From Prevotellamassilia timonensis (GTDB lineage: Bacteria; Bacteroidota; Bacteroidia; Bacteroidales; Bacteroidaceae): a stretch of 64,000 nucleotides of DNA. Below are positions 26,086 through 35,542 of the stretch, one piece after another. The position numbers were made by a program, and so were the translations under genes. Within the stretch, counting starts at the first letter, position 1, and every line of letters starts with the position of its first letter. The stretch spans positions 1,034,974 through 1,098,973 of the forward strand of contig NZ_LT629845.1 of assembly GCF_900106785.1 (NCBI RefSeq), in the 5' to 3' direction. The notes under the pieces are model-generated. The model saw only the letters and a list, made by a program, of their open reading frames with translations, was not told where the DNA came from and did not search any database.

Positions 26086-26850
26086 ATGAAACTATCACTT
26101 TCTCGTCCAATCATATTTTTCGACATCGAGGCAACCGGCCTTAATGTCGCAACAGACCGTATTGTCGAGCTCTGTTACATCAAACTCTATCCTGATGGAA
26201 CAGAAACGGTCAAGACACAACGTTTCAATCCCGAACGACATATTTCAGAAGAAGCCTCTGCAGTAAATGGCATACATGATGAAGATGTTGCCAACTGCCC
26301 GCACTTCAAAGAACATGCTGCAGAATTGGCACAAACGTTCCAAGGGAGCGACCTTGCAGGCTTCAACTCTAACCATTTTGACATACCACTGCTCGTCGAG
26401 GAATTTATCCGCGCTGGCGTAGATTACGATGTCACAGATGCAAAGTTTATTGACGTGCAAGGCATTTTTCACAAAATGGAGAAACGTGACCTTACCGCGG
26501 CTTACAAATTCTATTGCCACAAAGATCTGAACGACGCCCACACAGCCGAAGCCGACACACGCGCTACACTCGAAGTGCTCGAGGCACAACTTGACCGTTA
26601 TGACACCGATCTTAAAAACAGCGTGCCTTTTTTGGCAGAGTTTTCGCGCCGTACTCGCAATGTAGATTTAGCCGGACGCATCGTTTACAACGACCAGGGT
26701 GTCGAGACCATCAACTTTGGCAAATACCGCGGACGCGCAGTGGCTGATGTCCTACAACGCGATCCTGGCTACTTTGCATGGATTATGCAAGGCGACTTCA
26801 CGCAAAATACCAAACAGACATTTATGCGCCTCAAATTGCGCGGGGTGTAA
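26086..26850 (+). CDS. DEDDh 3'-5' exonuclease (DNA polymerase III epsilon-like) with ExoX-like C-terminal module
   Basis: About 254 residues from the ATG at 26086 (MKLSLSRPIIFFDIEATG). Exonuclease motifs are present: Exo I FFDIEATG, Exo II GFNSNHFDIP and Exo III HTAEADTRATLEVL, giving a DEDDh active site. The C-terminal 60 residues (NFGKYRGRAVADVLQRDPGY, then FAWIMQGDF) form the small module seen in ExoX-type nucleases. It probably proofreads or trims DNA 3' ends. An earlier ATG at 26059 is in frame but abuts a hairpin and lacks family similarity. Confidence 0.88.
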   Translation: MKLSLSRPIIFFDIEATGLNVATDRIVELCYIKLYPDGTETVKTQRFNPERHISEEASAVNGIHDEDVANCPHFKEHAAELAQTFQGSDLAGFNSNHFDIPLLVEEFIRAGVDYDVTDAKFIDVQGIFHKMEKRDLTAAYKFYCHKDLNDAHTAEADTRATLEVLEAQLDRYDTDLKNSVPFLAEFSRRTRNVDLAGRIVYNDQGVETINFGKYRGRAVADVLQRDPGYFAWIMQGDFTQNTKQTFMRLKLRGV

Positions 26851-26865
26851 TAACAAAGGATGAAA

Positions 26866-26935
26866 GGGGACGAATGGTCATAACAAGCAGCCCAAACGGC
26901 AGTTTGCATAAGATGACACCATGACATTCGTCCCC
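26866..26935 (+). other. Inverted repeat between exonuclease and coaBC
   Basis: GGGGACGAATG (26866-26876) pairs with CATTCGTCCCC (26925-26935) around a loop of about 48 bases. There is no T-run directly after it, so terminator function is uncertain. Confidence 0.45.
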
Positions 26936-26982
26936 CATTATTGTTTGCTCACCCACCATATCTGACAAGAACAAGTAATTAC

Positions 26983-28185
26983 ATGAAAGGAAAAAAGATA
27001 GTTTTAGGCATCACCGGCAGCATAGCCGCCTACAAAGCATGTTCACTCATACGACTGCTCATCAAAGCTGGTGCCGAGGTGCAGGTAGTCATCACACCTG
27101 CCGGCAAAGAATTTATCACCCCAGTAACACTGTCCACACTTACATCAAAACCCGTTGTCAGCGACTTCTTTTCACGACGCGACGGGTCGTGGCATAGTCA
27201 TGTCGACCTGGGGCTGTGGGCTGATGCCATGGTTATTGCTCCTTGCACCGCGTCAACACTGGGCAAAATGGCACATGGCATAGCCGACAACATGCTCATC
27301 ACTACTTACCTTTCAATGAAAGCCCCCGTATTCATCGCCCCTGCCATGGATCTTGATATGTACCGTCACCCCGCCACACAGGCCAACCTGCAAACCCTCC
27401 GCCAATACGGCAACCACATCATTGAGGCGGCTGATGGCGAACTTGCAAGCCACCTGGTGGGCAAAGGACGCATGGAAGAGCCTGAGAACATATTCAATGT
27501 GCTCAACCATTTCTTCAAGTTGCAAGATGCACAACAGAGCGGACATGACTTGACGGGCAAACGCGTGCTTATAACAGCCGGCCCTACATACGAGAAAATA
27601 GATGCAGTCAGGTTCATTGGCAATTTTTCAACAGGTAAAATGGGCTTTGCCCTGGCCGAAGCATGCGCCGCACGAGGCGCTGAGGTTGAACTAATAGCTG
27701 GTCCTGTGGCCATGCAAACCCACCACCCTCACATCAAGCGTACCGATGTAACAAGCGCGCAGCAAATGTACGAAGCTGCCACGAGCATCTTTCCGCATTG
27801 CGACACAGGTATACTGTGTGCGGCAGTAGCCGATTTCACTGTAGCTGAAACAGCCAAACATAAAATTAAACGCGAGGGATCGGGTGGTTTGCATCTTGAC
27901 CTCATACCCACCCACGACATTGCACGTGCTTTGGGAGCAATCAAGCGCGACGACCAAAAATTGGTAGGGTTTGCTCTCGAAACGGACCACGAATTGGAAC
28001 ACGCAACCGACAAGCTAAAGCGGAAAAACCTTGATTTCATCGTGCTCAACTCACTTCGTACCCCTGGAGCCGGTTTTGCCTGCGACACCAACAAGGTCAC
28101 ACTACTGTTTGCCGATGGCACCCAAAAAGACTTTCCACTCAAGAGCAAAGCCGAAGTGGCCGATGACATTGTTGACTATATCTGA
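26983..28185 (+). CDS. coaBC: Bifunctional phosphopantothenoylcysteine decarboxylase/phosphopantothenate--cysteine ligase
   Basis: About 400 residues from the ATG at 26983 (MKGKKIVLGITGSIAAYKAC). The N-terminal flavoprotein decarboxylase (CoaC) shows GSIAAYK, the catalytic His in SWHSHVDLGLWAD and PAMDLDMYRHPA; the C-terminal CoaB ligase starts near residue 190 (GKRVLITAGPTYEKIDAVRF) with ISNFSTGKMG-type GNFSTGKMGFALA and a KIKREG segment containing the catalytic lysine. The two steps convert 4'-phosphopantothenate to 4'-phosphopantetheine for coenzyme A. An upstream in-frame TTG at 26941 is rejected because family members begin at this ATG. Confidence 0.96.
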   Translation: MKGKKIVLGITGSIAAYKACSLIRLLIKAGAEVQVVITPAGKEFITPVTLSTLTSKPVVSDFFSRRDGSWHSHVDLGLWADAMVIAPCTASTLGKMAHGIADNMLITTYLSMKAPVFIAPAMDLDMYRHPATQANLQTLRQYGNHIIEAADGELASHLVGKGRMEEPENIFNVLNHFFKLQDAQQSGHDLTGKRVLITAGPTYEKIDAVRFIGNFSTGKMGFALAEACAARGAEVELIAGPVAMQTHHPHIKRTDVTSAQQMYEAATSIFPHCDTGILCAAVADFTVAETAKHKIKREGSGGLHLDLIPTHDIARALGAIKRDDQKLVGFALETDHELEHATDKLKRKNLDFIVLNSLRTPGAGFACDTNKVTLLFADGTQKDFPLKSKAEVADDIVDYI

Positions 28186-28190
28186 ACATC

Positions 28191-29096
28191 ATGCTTAAAC
28201 ACCTATTTCACATAATATGTGCAATCAGCCTGCTAAGCCTTTCTGCCCCCATGCAGGCACAAGAGCTTGATGCCCGTGTGAGCATCAATCACCAACAAGT
28301 GCAAGGAACAAGCACCTCTGTGTTTGAAACGCTCAAAACCACCTTGGAGCAATTTTTGAATGACAGGCAATGGACCAATATGCAATTCAAGAAGAATGAG
28401 CGTATCAACTGTACCTTTGCCATTACTATAAAGAAATACTCCCCCTCAGACAATACGTTTCAGGGCACACTAAACGTACAAAGCACGCGTCCCGTATATG
28501 GTGCCAATTACACCACCACTTGCTTTGCCTTTAACGACCCTAATTTCAATTTCACCTATCAAGAATACGATCAGTTGGACTTCAGAGCAGACGTGATTGA
28601 CAATAATCTTACCGCCATGCTTGCCTACTACGTATACATGATTATAGGCTACGACATGGATTCCATGTCGCCATCTGGCGGTACCGAATACTTCAAGATG
28701 TGCCAAGACATTGTCAATAGTGCGCAAAGCCTCAACGAAAAGGGGTGGAAAGCCTTTGAGGATAACAAAAATCGCCACGCCATAATCACTGACCTGCTTG
28801 ACGGCGGTATGGAGCCATATCACAAAATGCTCTATACCTATTACCGGCAAGGACTTGATGTGATGAGCGAAAACACCGAACGTGGACGAGCAGGCATAAC
28901 CCAAGCTATTGAACTACTGAAACAGGCGCACGAAAACAAGACAATGAGTGCCCTTCCGCAAATCTTTACAGAGTTCAAGCGCGATGAGATTATGAACATC
29001 TACAAAGGACATACCACATCAAGCGAAAAAGAGAGCATTGTCAACATACTTACTAAAATTAATGCTTCACAGAGTTCATATTGGCGCGACATCTAA
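28191..29096 (+). CDS. DUF4835 family secreted protein
   Basis: A 301-residue protein with a signal peptide (cleavage after SAPMQA, about residue 24) and the Bacteroidota DUF4835 domain (ELDARVSINHQQVQGTSTSV, FKKNERINCTFAITIKKYSP, YGANYTTTCFAFNDPNFNF, LAYYVYMIIGYDMDSMSPSGG). Its gene begins 5 bases after coaBC and lies before recN, a conserved order in the phylum. The biochemical role is unknown. Some annotation pipelines link this family to type IX secretion (PorD-like); that link is from memory and is not shown by this sequence. Confidence 0.83.
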   Translation: MLKHLFHIICAISLLSLSAPMQAQELDARVSINHQQVQGTSTSVFETLKTTLEQFLNDRQWTNMQFKKNERINCTFAITIKKYSPSDNTFQGTLNVQSTRPVYGANYTTTCFAFNDPNFNFTYQEYDQLDFRADVIDNNLTAMLAYYVYMIIGYDMDSMSPSGGTEYFKMCQDIVNSAQSLNEKGWKAFEDNKNRHAIITDLLDGGMEPYHKMLYTYYRQGLDVMSENTERGRAGITQAIELLKQAHENKTMSALPQIFTEFKRDEIMNIYKGHTTSSEKESIVNILTKINASQSSYWRDI

Positions 29097-29099
29097 TAA

Positions 29100-29119
29100 G
29101 GGTGGTTCTACAAATTCTG
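29100..29119. repeat. Single copy of the GGGTGGTTCTA half-element
   Basis: GGGTGGTTCTACAAATTCTG closely matches the inverted ends of the element at 61291-61399. The remaining part of the 167-base gap before recN shows no other clear feature and no matching inverted end. Confidence 0.5.
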
Positions 29120-29263
29120 TTTTATAAGTAAAGCTGAGAACAATCAAGAACTAACGTGTGCGTGCGTTCAACCCAAGCACTATCAAAGTCAGGAGTTAAT
29201 CATATAACAGATTCCTGCTCCTATTTTTATTAAACGCACAATAATAGTCACATACAACTGAAT

Positions 29264-30925
29264 ATGCTTCATCATCTCACAATATCACATTACGCACTCA
29301 TTGAACACCTGGACATCGACTTTAATTCAGGGTTCACCGTCATAACCGGACAAACGGGTGCGGGCAAAAGCATCATGTTAGGAGCCCTCAATTTACTACT
29401 GGGCGGACGTGCAGATGCCAAATCCATTCAGTCTGGCGAAAAAAAGTGCACCGTTGAAGCCTCATTTAACATCGAGAACCTCGGACTTGAGTCCTTCTTT
29501 GCACGCAACGATATTGACTTCGATGCCACTGACTGCATCATACGGCGAGAGGTTTTACAGTCGGGCAAAAGCCGTGCTTTCATAAACGACACACCTGTCC
29601 CTGCGGCCAAACTTAAAGAGATTGGAGCCTCACTCATCGACATTCATTCGCAACACCAAAACCTGCTCATACGCAATGAGCATTTTCTCATCGACACGCT
29701 CGACATTATTGCAGCCCACCCTCAAGCGGTCAGCGACTACAAATGCTTGTACGGGCAATGCAAGCAAGCCGAACAGGTGTTGTCACAATTACAAGAGCGC
29801 AGCATTAAAGGACGTACCGACCAAGAATATCTCACATTTCAGCTTAACCAAATAGACGAAGCACAACTGCAACCCGAAGAGCAAGATGCGCTTGAAAATG
29901 AACAGCACCTGCTCGCACATGCCGAAGACATAAAGCAAGCCTTTTACCAAGCCAAGGGGCTGCTCAACACCGACGAAATGAGTCTCTCACAAAATCTGAG
30001 GCAAGCTGCAGAGACACTCGAGGCCATAAGCGACAACTACCCCGAGGCCACCGACCTGGCCGAACGACTGCGTAGCGTGCGCATTGAGGTGGAAGACATC
30101 GAGGCTGAAGTTGAAAGTAAAGCCGAAGACATTGAATACGACCCACAGAGGCTCAATTATGTAGAAGAAAGACTCAACATCATATACGAACTCGAGCAAA
30201 AGCACAATGCTACGACCATAGCCGACGTCCTTGACATCGCAGAAAAGCTACGCCTTGAACTTGACTCTATCGAGAACATTGAGGAGGATATCAAAAAGCA
30301 ACAAGCCGAAGTCGAACGTCTGCGCGCACTGCGCAACAAGTTGGCGGCCCAACTAAGCAAAGAGCGCAAAGCTGCAGCCAAAATAATGGAGCAGGAACTC
30401 ATCAAGGTGCTTACCACGCTGGGCATGCCAAACGCCCGCATGGAAATGCAAATAACACCTCGTACCGCCCCCGACGTAAGTGGCAATGACAATGTCATAT
30501 TCCTATTTTCAGCCAATAAGAATGTGCCATTGCAGGACGTCAGCGCCATTGCATCAGGTGGTGAAATTGCACGCATGATGTTAGCACTCAAATCACTTAT
30601 TGCCAAACGCACCAACTTGCCAACTATTGTATTTGACGAGATTGACACCGGTGTGTCAGGCACCATGGCCGAATGTATGGCACAAGTCATGCAAGGCATT
30701 TCTGCCAACTGCCAAGTGATTTGCATCACCCACCTGCCACAAATTGCTGCACGAGGAGCCCACCACATGCTGGTGTACAAGGAAGACAGCGAAGGGTTTA
30801 CACGCAGCCACATCATTCCGCTTACCCAAGCGCAGCGCGTTGAAGAAATTGCGCACATGCTCTCTGGTTCCGAGCTGACTGATGCTGCCATTGACAATGC
30901 AAAAGCACTAATGGCACAAGCTTAA
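29264..30925 (+). CDS. recN: DNA repair protein RecN
   Basis: A 553-residue SMC-like ATPase. Walker A GQTGAGKS lies at about residues 29-36 after the standard start MLHHLTISHYALIEHLDIDF; long coiled-coil arms occupy about 160-370; the C-terminal head carries signature SGGEIARMMLALK and Walker B LPTIVFDEIDTGVSG, followed by QVICITHLPQIAA. RecN acts in recombinational repair of double-strand breaks. Length is normal. It follows the DUF4835 gene and is followed 24 bases later by the TPR protein gene. Confidence 0.96.
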   Translation: MLHHLTISHYALIEHLDIDFNSGFTVITGQTGAGKSIMLGALNLLLGGRADAKSIQSGEKKCTVEASFNIENLGLESFFARNDIDFDATDCIIRREVLQSGKSRAFINDTPVPAAKLKEIGASLIDIHSQHQNLLIRNEHFLIDTLDIIAAHPQAVSDYKCLYGQCKQAEQVLSQLQERSIKGRTDQEYLTFQLNQIDEAQLQPEEQDALENEQHLLAHAEDIKQAFYQAKGLLNTDEMSLSQNLRQAAETLEAISDNYPEATDLAERLRSVRIEVEDIEAEVESKAEDIEYDPQRLNYVEERLNIIYELEQKHNATTIADVLDIAEKLRLELDSIENIEEDIKKQQAEVERLRALRNKLAAQLSKERKAAAKIMEQELIKVLTTLGMPNARMEMQITPRTAPDVSGNDNVIFLFSANKNVPLQDVSAIASGGEIARMMLALKSLIAKRTNLPTIVFDEIDTGVSGTMAECMAQVMQGISANCQVICITHLPQIAARGAHHMLVYKEDSEGFTRSHIIPLTQAQRVEEIAHMLSGSELTDAAIDNAKALMAQA

Positions 30926-30949
30926 CTACACAACATTCCACGACATACA

Positions 30950-32665
30950 ATGAAAAAGGTTTTCATCGCAACACTACTCTTTACAACTACATACGGCCAC
31001 ATGGCACAAGCCGCAAACGACCTTCCCACAAAGGAGGCATACAAGGCCATGCTCAACCTGTTTACTTACAACGCCGAAGGCAAGCTCATCAAGTCGGACG
31101 TAGCATTTTACGTTGACAACAATGGCAGCGCGGTATGTGCTTACAGCACACTGAAAGATGCAACCCGCGCCGAAGTGGTTGATGCTAAAGGCAAAAAATA
31201 CAACGTCAGCCGCATTTTGGGAGCCAATGCCACCACCGACCTTGTCAAATTCCGCGTCGACGGTGTAAAGGACAATGCCTACTATCACATTGTCACCATG
31301 CCGGCCACAACGGGACAACAGTTAACGCTGCAGAGCTATACTACCAACAAAAAGGCCATCATGCCATTTGCCACAGTTGACAGTACCGAGGCATTTAACG
31401 CCCTGGCATATTACCATATTAGCGCTGGCAACGACAGTCACAACTATGGGTGTCCACTAATTGACCAAGATGGCTCACTGGTTGGCGTGGTGCAACAAAA
31501 TGTAGAGAAAAACGCGACCAAAGCCTGCGCCATAGACGCACGTTTTATCAATGCACTCAACATTACTGCCGCATCGGCATTCAACAGCGATTTGGCAGCA
31601 TTAAAAATTCCCCGTGCCATACCTGACGACAAGCAGGCAGCACTCAACTATCTGTTCATGCTGCCTACGACCGACTCTCTGAACTGCACAACAGCCTATG
31701 CCGATTTTATAGCACAATACCCCGACATGCCCGATGGCTACGTACAACGTGCACAATATTGGGCCGGCAAGAAACAACTCGAAAAGGCCAACAACGACTA
31801 TGCCACAGCCTTGTCAAAGAGTACAACCTGCACAGACACCACAGCACAAACCGAAGATGCTGTACACTATGCCATAAGCAGCAGCATCTACCGCAATGTC
31901 ATGGCTGCAGGAAAAGACTCCACACTTGGCCATGACTGGAATTTAGCACGTGCAGAGCATGAGGCCGATTTGGCATACAAAGCCAAGCCTATGGCGCTAT
32001 ACATGGTGCAAAAGGGCAACTGCCAATATGCCGCCCGCAACTACCAAGGCGCATATACCAGTTTCATCACAGCATGCCATGATGCCGCGTTTGCCACCAG
32101 CGAAACCTACTTTTCGGCAGCGCGTTCGCTCGAGATGGCCAAGGGCGACAACCAACAGGTAATAGCCCTGCTCGACAGTTGCATCAACCGCATTCCGCAA
32201 AACAACAATACACAATACGCGCAGTTCTACTTGGAACGTTCACAACGATTATTGAAGGCCGAAAGATATCGCGATGCTGTAGCCGACTATAACCAATACG
32301 AGCAAATGATCGGCCCGCGCAATTTGACAGACCGATTTTACGACCTGCGCTCGCAGGCCGAAGAAAAGGCACACATGTATCAGCAAGCGCTCGACGACTT
32401 ACACACGGCCATAGCCATTGCGGAGCAGCCACTCCCCTACCAGATTGACGAAGCCGCATTGCTGCTCAACGTGGGTGAATACCAACGTGCCATTGACGCA
32501 GCACAAAAGGTGTTGACACAATGGGGCGACAATGCCGACTGTTATAAAATTATAGGTGTGGCACACGGCGAGCTCAAACACAAAGCCGAAGCATTGAAAT
32601 ACCTGCAACGCGCTAAAGATTTGGGTGATAAAAGTGTAGACAACTTTATTGAGAAATACAAATGA
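30950..32665 (+). CDS. Secreted TPR protein with a degenerate trypsin-like domain
   Basis: A 571-residue protein with a signal peptide (MKKVFIATLLFTTTYGHMAQ, cleavage near AQAA). Residues about 25-210 follow the layout of a trypsin-like protease, but the catalytic histidine site (normally NYHV) reads CAYSTL and the serine site (normally GNSGGPL) reads HNYGCPL; only the aspartate of TTDLVKF is kept, so it should be inactive. Residues about 225-571 are helical TPR-type repeats ending in a clear TPR (DCYKIIGVAHGELKHKAEAL). It probably works as a binding scaffold in the periplasm or at the surface. Its position behind recN is typical in Bacteroidales. Confidence 0.78.
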   Translation: MKKVFIATLLFTTTYGHMAQAANDLPTKEAYKAMLNLFTYNAEGKLIKSDVAFYVDNNGSAVCAYSTLKDATRAEVVDAKGKKYNVSRILGANATTDLVKFRVDGVKDNAYYHIVTMPATTGQQLTLQSYTTNKKAIMPFATVDSTEAFNALAYYHISAGNDSHNYGCPLIDQDGSLVGVVQQNVEKNATKACAIDARFINALNITAASAFNSDLAALKIPRAIPDDKQAALNYLFMLPTTDSLNCTTAYADFIAQYPDMPDGYVQRAQYWAGKKQLEKANNDYATALSKSTTCTDTTAQTEDAVHYAISSSIYRNVMAAGKDSTLGHDWNLARAEHEADLAYKAKPMALYMVQKGNCQYAARNYQGAYTSFITACHDAAFATSETYFSAARSLEMAKGDNQQVIALLDSCINRIPQNNNTQYAQFYLERSQRLLKAERYRDAVADYNQYEQMIGPRNLTDRFYDLRSQAEEKAHMYQQALDDLHTAIAIAEQPLPYQIDEAALLLNVGEYQRAIDAAQKVLTQWGDNADCYKIIGVAHGELKHKAEALKYLQRAKDLGDKSVDNFIEKYK

Positions 32666-32697
32666 TTTTGCCCCTACAATTTTAATTTCGTCAAATT

Positions 32698-33066
32698 GTC
32701 TACATCCTACACTATCTGTACATAACAACTTGATAACCAACAGTTTTATGAGTGTAGACACTTAACAAAACTGTCTGCACTCCTGTCTACACTTGCACAA
32801 GCAAGTAGTTTGCACAGCATGCACAGGCAGTGAAAACAGTTTCTCCGACTGGCGTGACGCCCTGCCGTAACTGAAAATTCTACCTCCCGTAACCGCATTC
32901 ACAAGTTCCCTGCACAGAAATGCAGACTTGAAAAGGCCCAAGTACAAGCACTTACACCTGTGCCACGAGTGCAACTTAAGTGTAGAGTGTTTTGCACGTT
33001 ACCTACACATCTTAACCGCCTAATAATCAGCGGCTTACACATAATTAGTGCAGAGTGTAGACAAAA
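32698..33066. repeat. About 370-bp non-coding element, copy 2 of the 10372-10796 family
   Basis: The left end GTCTACATCCTACACT (32698-32713) is followed by TTGATAACCAACAG (32730-32743) and AGTGTAGAC (32751-32759), the same order and spacing as in copy 1. The right end AGTGCAGAGTGTAGACAAAA (33047-33066) matches the copy 1 right end at 10777-10796 with one difference. A further GTCTGCACTCCTGTCTACACT lies at 32773-32793. The element occupies most of the 537-base gap between the TPR and porin genes; short ORFs inside are not convincing. Confidence 0.65.
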
Positions 33067-33202
33067 CTGGCAAAAACGACGGACGCGTGCGCGCGCGAGA
33101 GAGTAAAGTGCATCAGGACTGTTCTGTACAAGACAAACCTGGTAATACGACTTACAAAGCAATTTGCTTATAAGAAATTCATATTCTTACCCCTTACACT
33201 GT

Positions 33203-35413
33203 ATGACACAACATCACATACACATAATAATCCTTGTTGTCTCTACCCTGTTTTGCCTTGGCAGCAAAGCACAGAATATTCACACCATCAACCCCTACCT
33301 CAATGCGGAGGAGCGCAATGGCGGTTTTTCAAGCGACAGTGTGGAGACTACCGGTGTGCCCGAAGGCCTCTACGCATGGCACATCAGTCCACGCTTTGGC
33401 GACATCATTCCTGCCACCTATGATACCATTCCGCACCGTTTTCAAAACGAGAACCAGACGATGGGTGTAACAGGGCATTACAATTTCACTGGCAACCTGG
33501 GCGCACCGCGTATCAGCCATTTCTTCAACGAGCAGGGGGTAAACATGCAAAGCGCACCATTCATCTTCAAAACGCCCTACGACTATTTTCTCAAAAGCAC
33601 GGACGCGCTTTTGTTCACCAACACCAAGTCGCCATTCACCACACTTACTTACCATTCATGTGGCAACAAGCAAAATGGCGAAGACCGCCTAAAGGCCATG
33701 TTCGCCGTTAATGCTGGCAAAAAGTTGGGCTTGGGCTTTAATGCCGACTACCTCTATGGTCGAGGCTACTACGAAGGGCAATCTACAGCCGACTTCGACG
33801 GTATGGTTTATGCCTCATACCGCAGCGACAACTACCAGATGCATGCTTACGTGCAACACACTTATCTGAAAACACGCGAAAATGGCGGCATCGAGAACGA
33901 TGACTACGTCAACCGCCCCGAAATATTTCCTACACGCTACGGCACAGGCGACATGCCCATCAATCTTGCTAAGGCATGGAACAAGATTGGAGGCAACAAG
34001 GTGTTTTTGACACACCGGTACAGCTTGGGATTTCATCGTTTTCGCGATGCAAAAGGCCAGATTGTGCCCGAGGCTGTCGTAAAGCAAATGGCCGCCGCAG
34101 CAGCTGCCACACAGACCAAGGACACAACCATGGTCAGCACAATAGCCCAGCCGCGTGTTCCGAAAGACAGAGCAGAGAACGTGCCAGTACACACCGACAA
34201 CGACACGCTCAAAATCACAAGCGAATTTGTGCCAGTAAGCAGTTTTATTCACACACTCTGCGTTAACGATAACACACGCCGCTTCATTTCGAACGAGGCA
34301 AACAACAGCAATTCACCAGGCTATTTCAACGATTTTTATCTGCCGGGCGACTCTGCACTTGACCGCACGCACCATTTGGGCATTGAAAACACCTTTGCAG
34401 TGGAATTGCACGAGGGCATGAATCGCTGGATGAAGATGGGACTCCGCCTGTTTGGCAAACACGAATTGGCCAAATTCGATTTCAAATCTCCATCTTTTAC
34501 CGTTGCCGACAAGCGCAAATTTGTAGAAAACTACTTTACTGTTGGTGCCCAAATACTGTCAACACAGAGTAAAATCATAACTTACAACGTGTTGGGTGAG
34601 TTGCGTACAACTGGCAGCGACTGGGGCGAATTTAATGTGGAAGGCAATGCCAAGCTGAATATCCCCATCAAGAAAGACTCACTGCAATTTGTGGTTAACG
34701 GCTTTGTACGCAACGAGCGCCCATCGTTTTACTACCGCCACTACATGGCCCGTAATGCATGGTGGGATAATGACAATTTGAACAAAATGTTCCATGCCCG
34801 CGTCAACGCCAGCCTACGCTATAAGGACACTCAAATAGGTGTGTCGCTTGAGAACATTCAAAACTATACCTACTTTGAGGAGACCCTGACGCCATTCGAA
34901 AACAGCGACAGCTACACCTCATATCGTCACGCCATAGGTGTGGCACAAGCCAGCAAGAATGTACAATTACTGGGCATCACGCTCAACCAAAATTTTCATT
35001 GGGGCATATTTAATTGGGAGAACGAACTTGCCTACCAGGTGAGCAGCAACAAAGCCGTTTACCCTGTACCGGCATTCTCTGCATATAGCAATGTCTACCT
35101 TTTGTTTCACATTGCCAAAGTGCTGCGCACCGAGATCGGTGCCGACGTGCGTTACTTTACGCGCTACGCTGCACCTGCCTACTCGCCCATCATCGGGCAA
35201 TTTGCTGTGCAAGACGCGCAATACGCCACCCGCATTGGCAACTACCCTATAATCAATGCATACGCTAATTTCCATCTTAAGCGCACACGCTTTTATTTGA
35301 TGGCATCACACGTCAACTATTCGTCAGGTGCAGGACGCCCATTCCTTGTGCCACACTACCCGCTCAACCGCTTGACTATACACTTTGGCGTGTCGTGGAA
35401 TTTTGTGAATTAG
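33203..35413 (+). CDS. Putative outer-membrane porin (beta-barrel)
   Basis: About 736 residues from the ATG at 33203 (MTQHHIHIIILVVSTLFCLG, signal peptide cleaved near SKAQ). The mature protein is rich in alternating aromatic/polar strands (GNLGAPRISHFFNEQG, LGLGFNADYLYGRGYYEGQ, YRHAIGVAQASKNVQLLGI) and ends in an aromatic beta-strand (LTIHFGVSWNFVN), as expected for an outer-membrane barrel. It matches the large Bacteroidota putative porin family found near moxR/bat genes. A TTG start at 33164 is in frame but would spoil the signal peptide. Substrate unknown. Confidence 0.82.
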   Translation: MTQHHIHIIILVVSTLFCLGSKAQNIHTINPYLNAEERNGGFSSDSVETTGVPEGLYAWHISPRFGDIIPATYDTIPHRFQNENQTMGVTGHYNFTGNLGAPRISHFFNEQGVNMQSAPFIFKTPYDYFLKSTDALLFTNTKSPFTTLTYHSCGNKQNGEDRLKAMFAVNAGKKLGLGFNADYLYGRGYYEGQSTADFDGMVYASYRSDNYQMHAYVQHTYLKTRENGGIENDDYVNRPEIFPTRYGTGDMPINLAKAWNKIGGNKVFLTHRYSLGFHRFRDAKGQIVPEAVVKQMAAAAAATQTKDTTMVSTIAQPRVPKDRAENVPVHTDNDTLKITSEFVPVSSFIHTLCVNDNTRRFISNEANNSNSPGYFNDFYLPGDSALDRTHHLGIENTFAVELHEGMNRWMKMGLRLFGKHELAKFDFKSPSFTVADKRKFVENYFTVGAQILSTQSKIITYNVLGELRTTGSDWGEFNVEGNAKLNIPIKKDSLQFVVNGFVRNERPSFYYRHYMARNAWWDNDNLNKMFHARVNASLRYKDTQIGVSLENIQNYTYFEETLTPFENSDSYTSYRHAIGVAQASKNVQLLGITLNQNFHWGIFNWENELAYQVSSNKAVYPVPAFSAYSNVYLLFHIAKVLRTEIGADVRYFTRYAAPAYSPIIGQFAVQDAQYATRIGNYPIINAYANFHLKRTRFYLMASHVNYSSGAGRPFLVPHYPLNRLTIHFGVSWNFVN

Positions 35414-35435
35414 CGAAAATTAAATAGATATAGGA

Positions 35436-35465
35436 TTGTGCGTCAATGCAAAAGACGTAATTTTG
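35436..35465 (+). promoter_or_regulatory. Promoter of the moxR-bat operon
   Basis: TTG at 35436-35438 and TAATTTTG at 35458-35465 are spaced by 19 bases, a full match to the Bacteroidota consensus. The moxR start lies 77 bases downstream. Confidence 0.68.
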
Positions 35466-35542
35466 CATTTACACACTCTTGTACCACTACATTATCTTGA
35501 GCGTGACGCAACACACAACGAACAAAAACAAGTAACAACCAC

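Noticed and set aside
32762..33162. Short minus-strand frames in the gap before the porin gene
   Set aside because: They are cysteine-rich and follow repeat-element sequence; no start signal or similarity to a known family.
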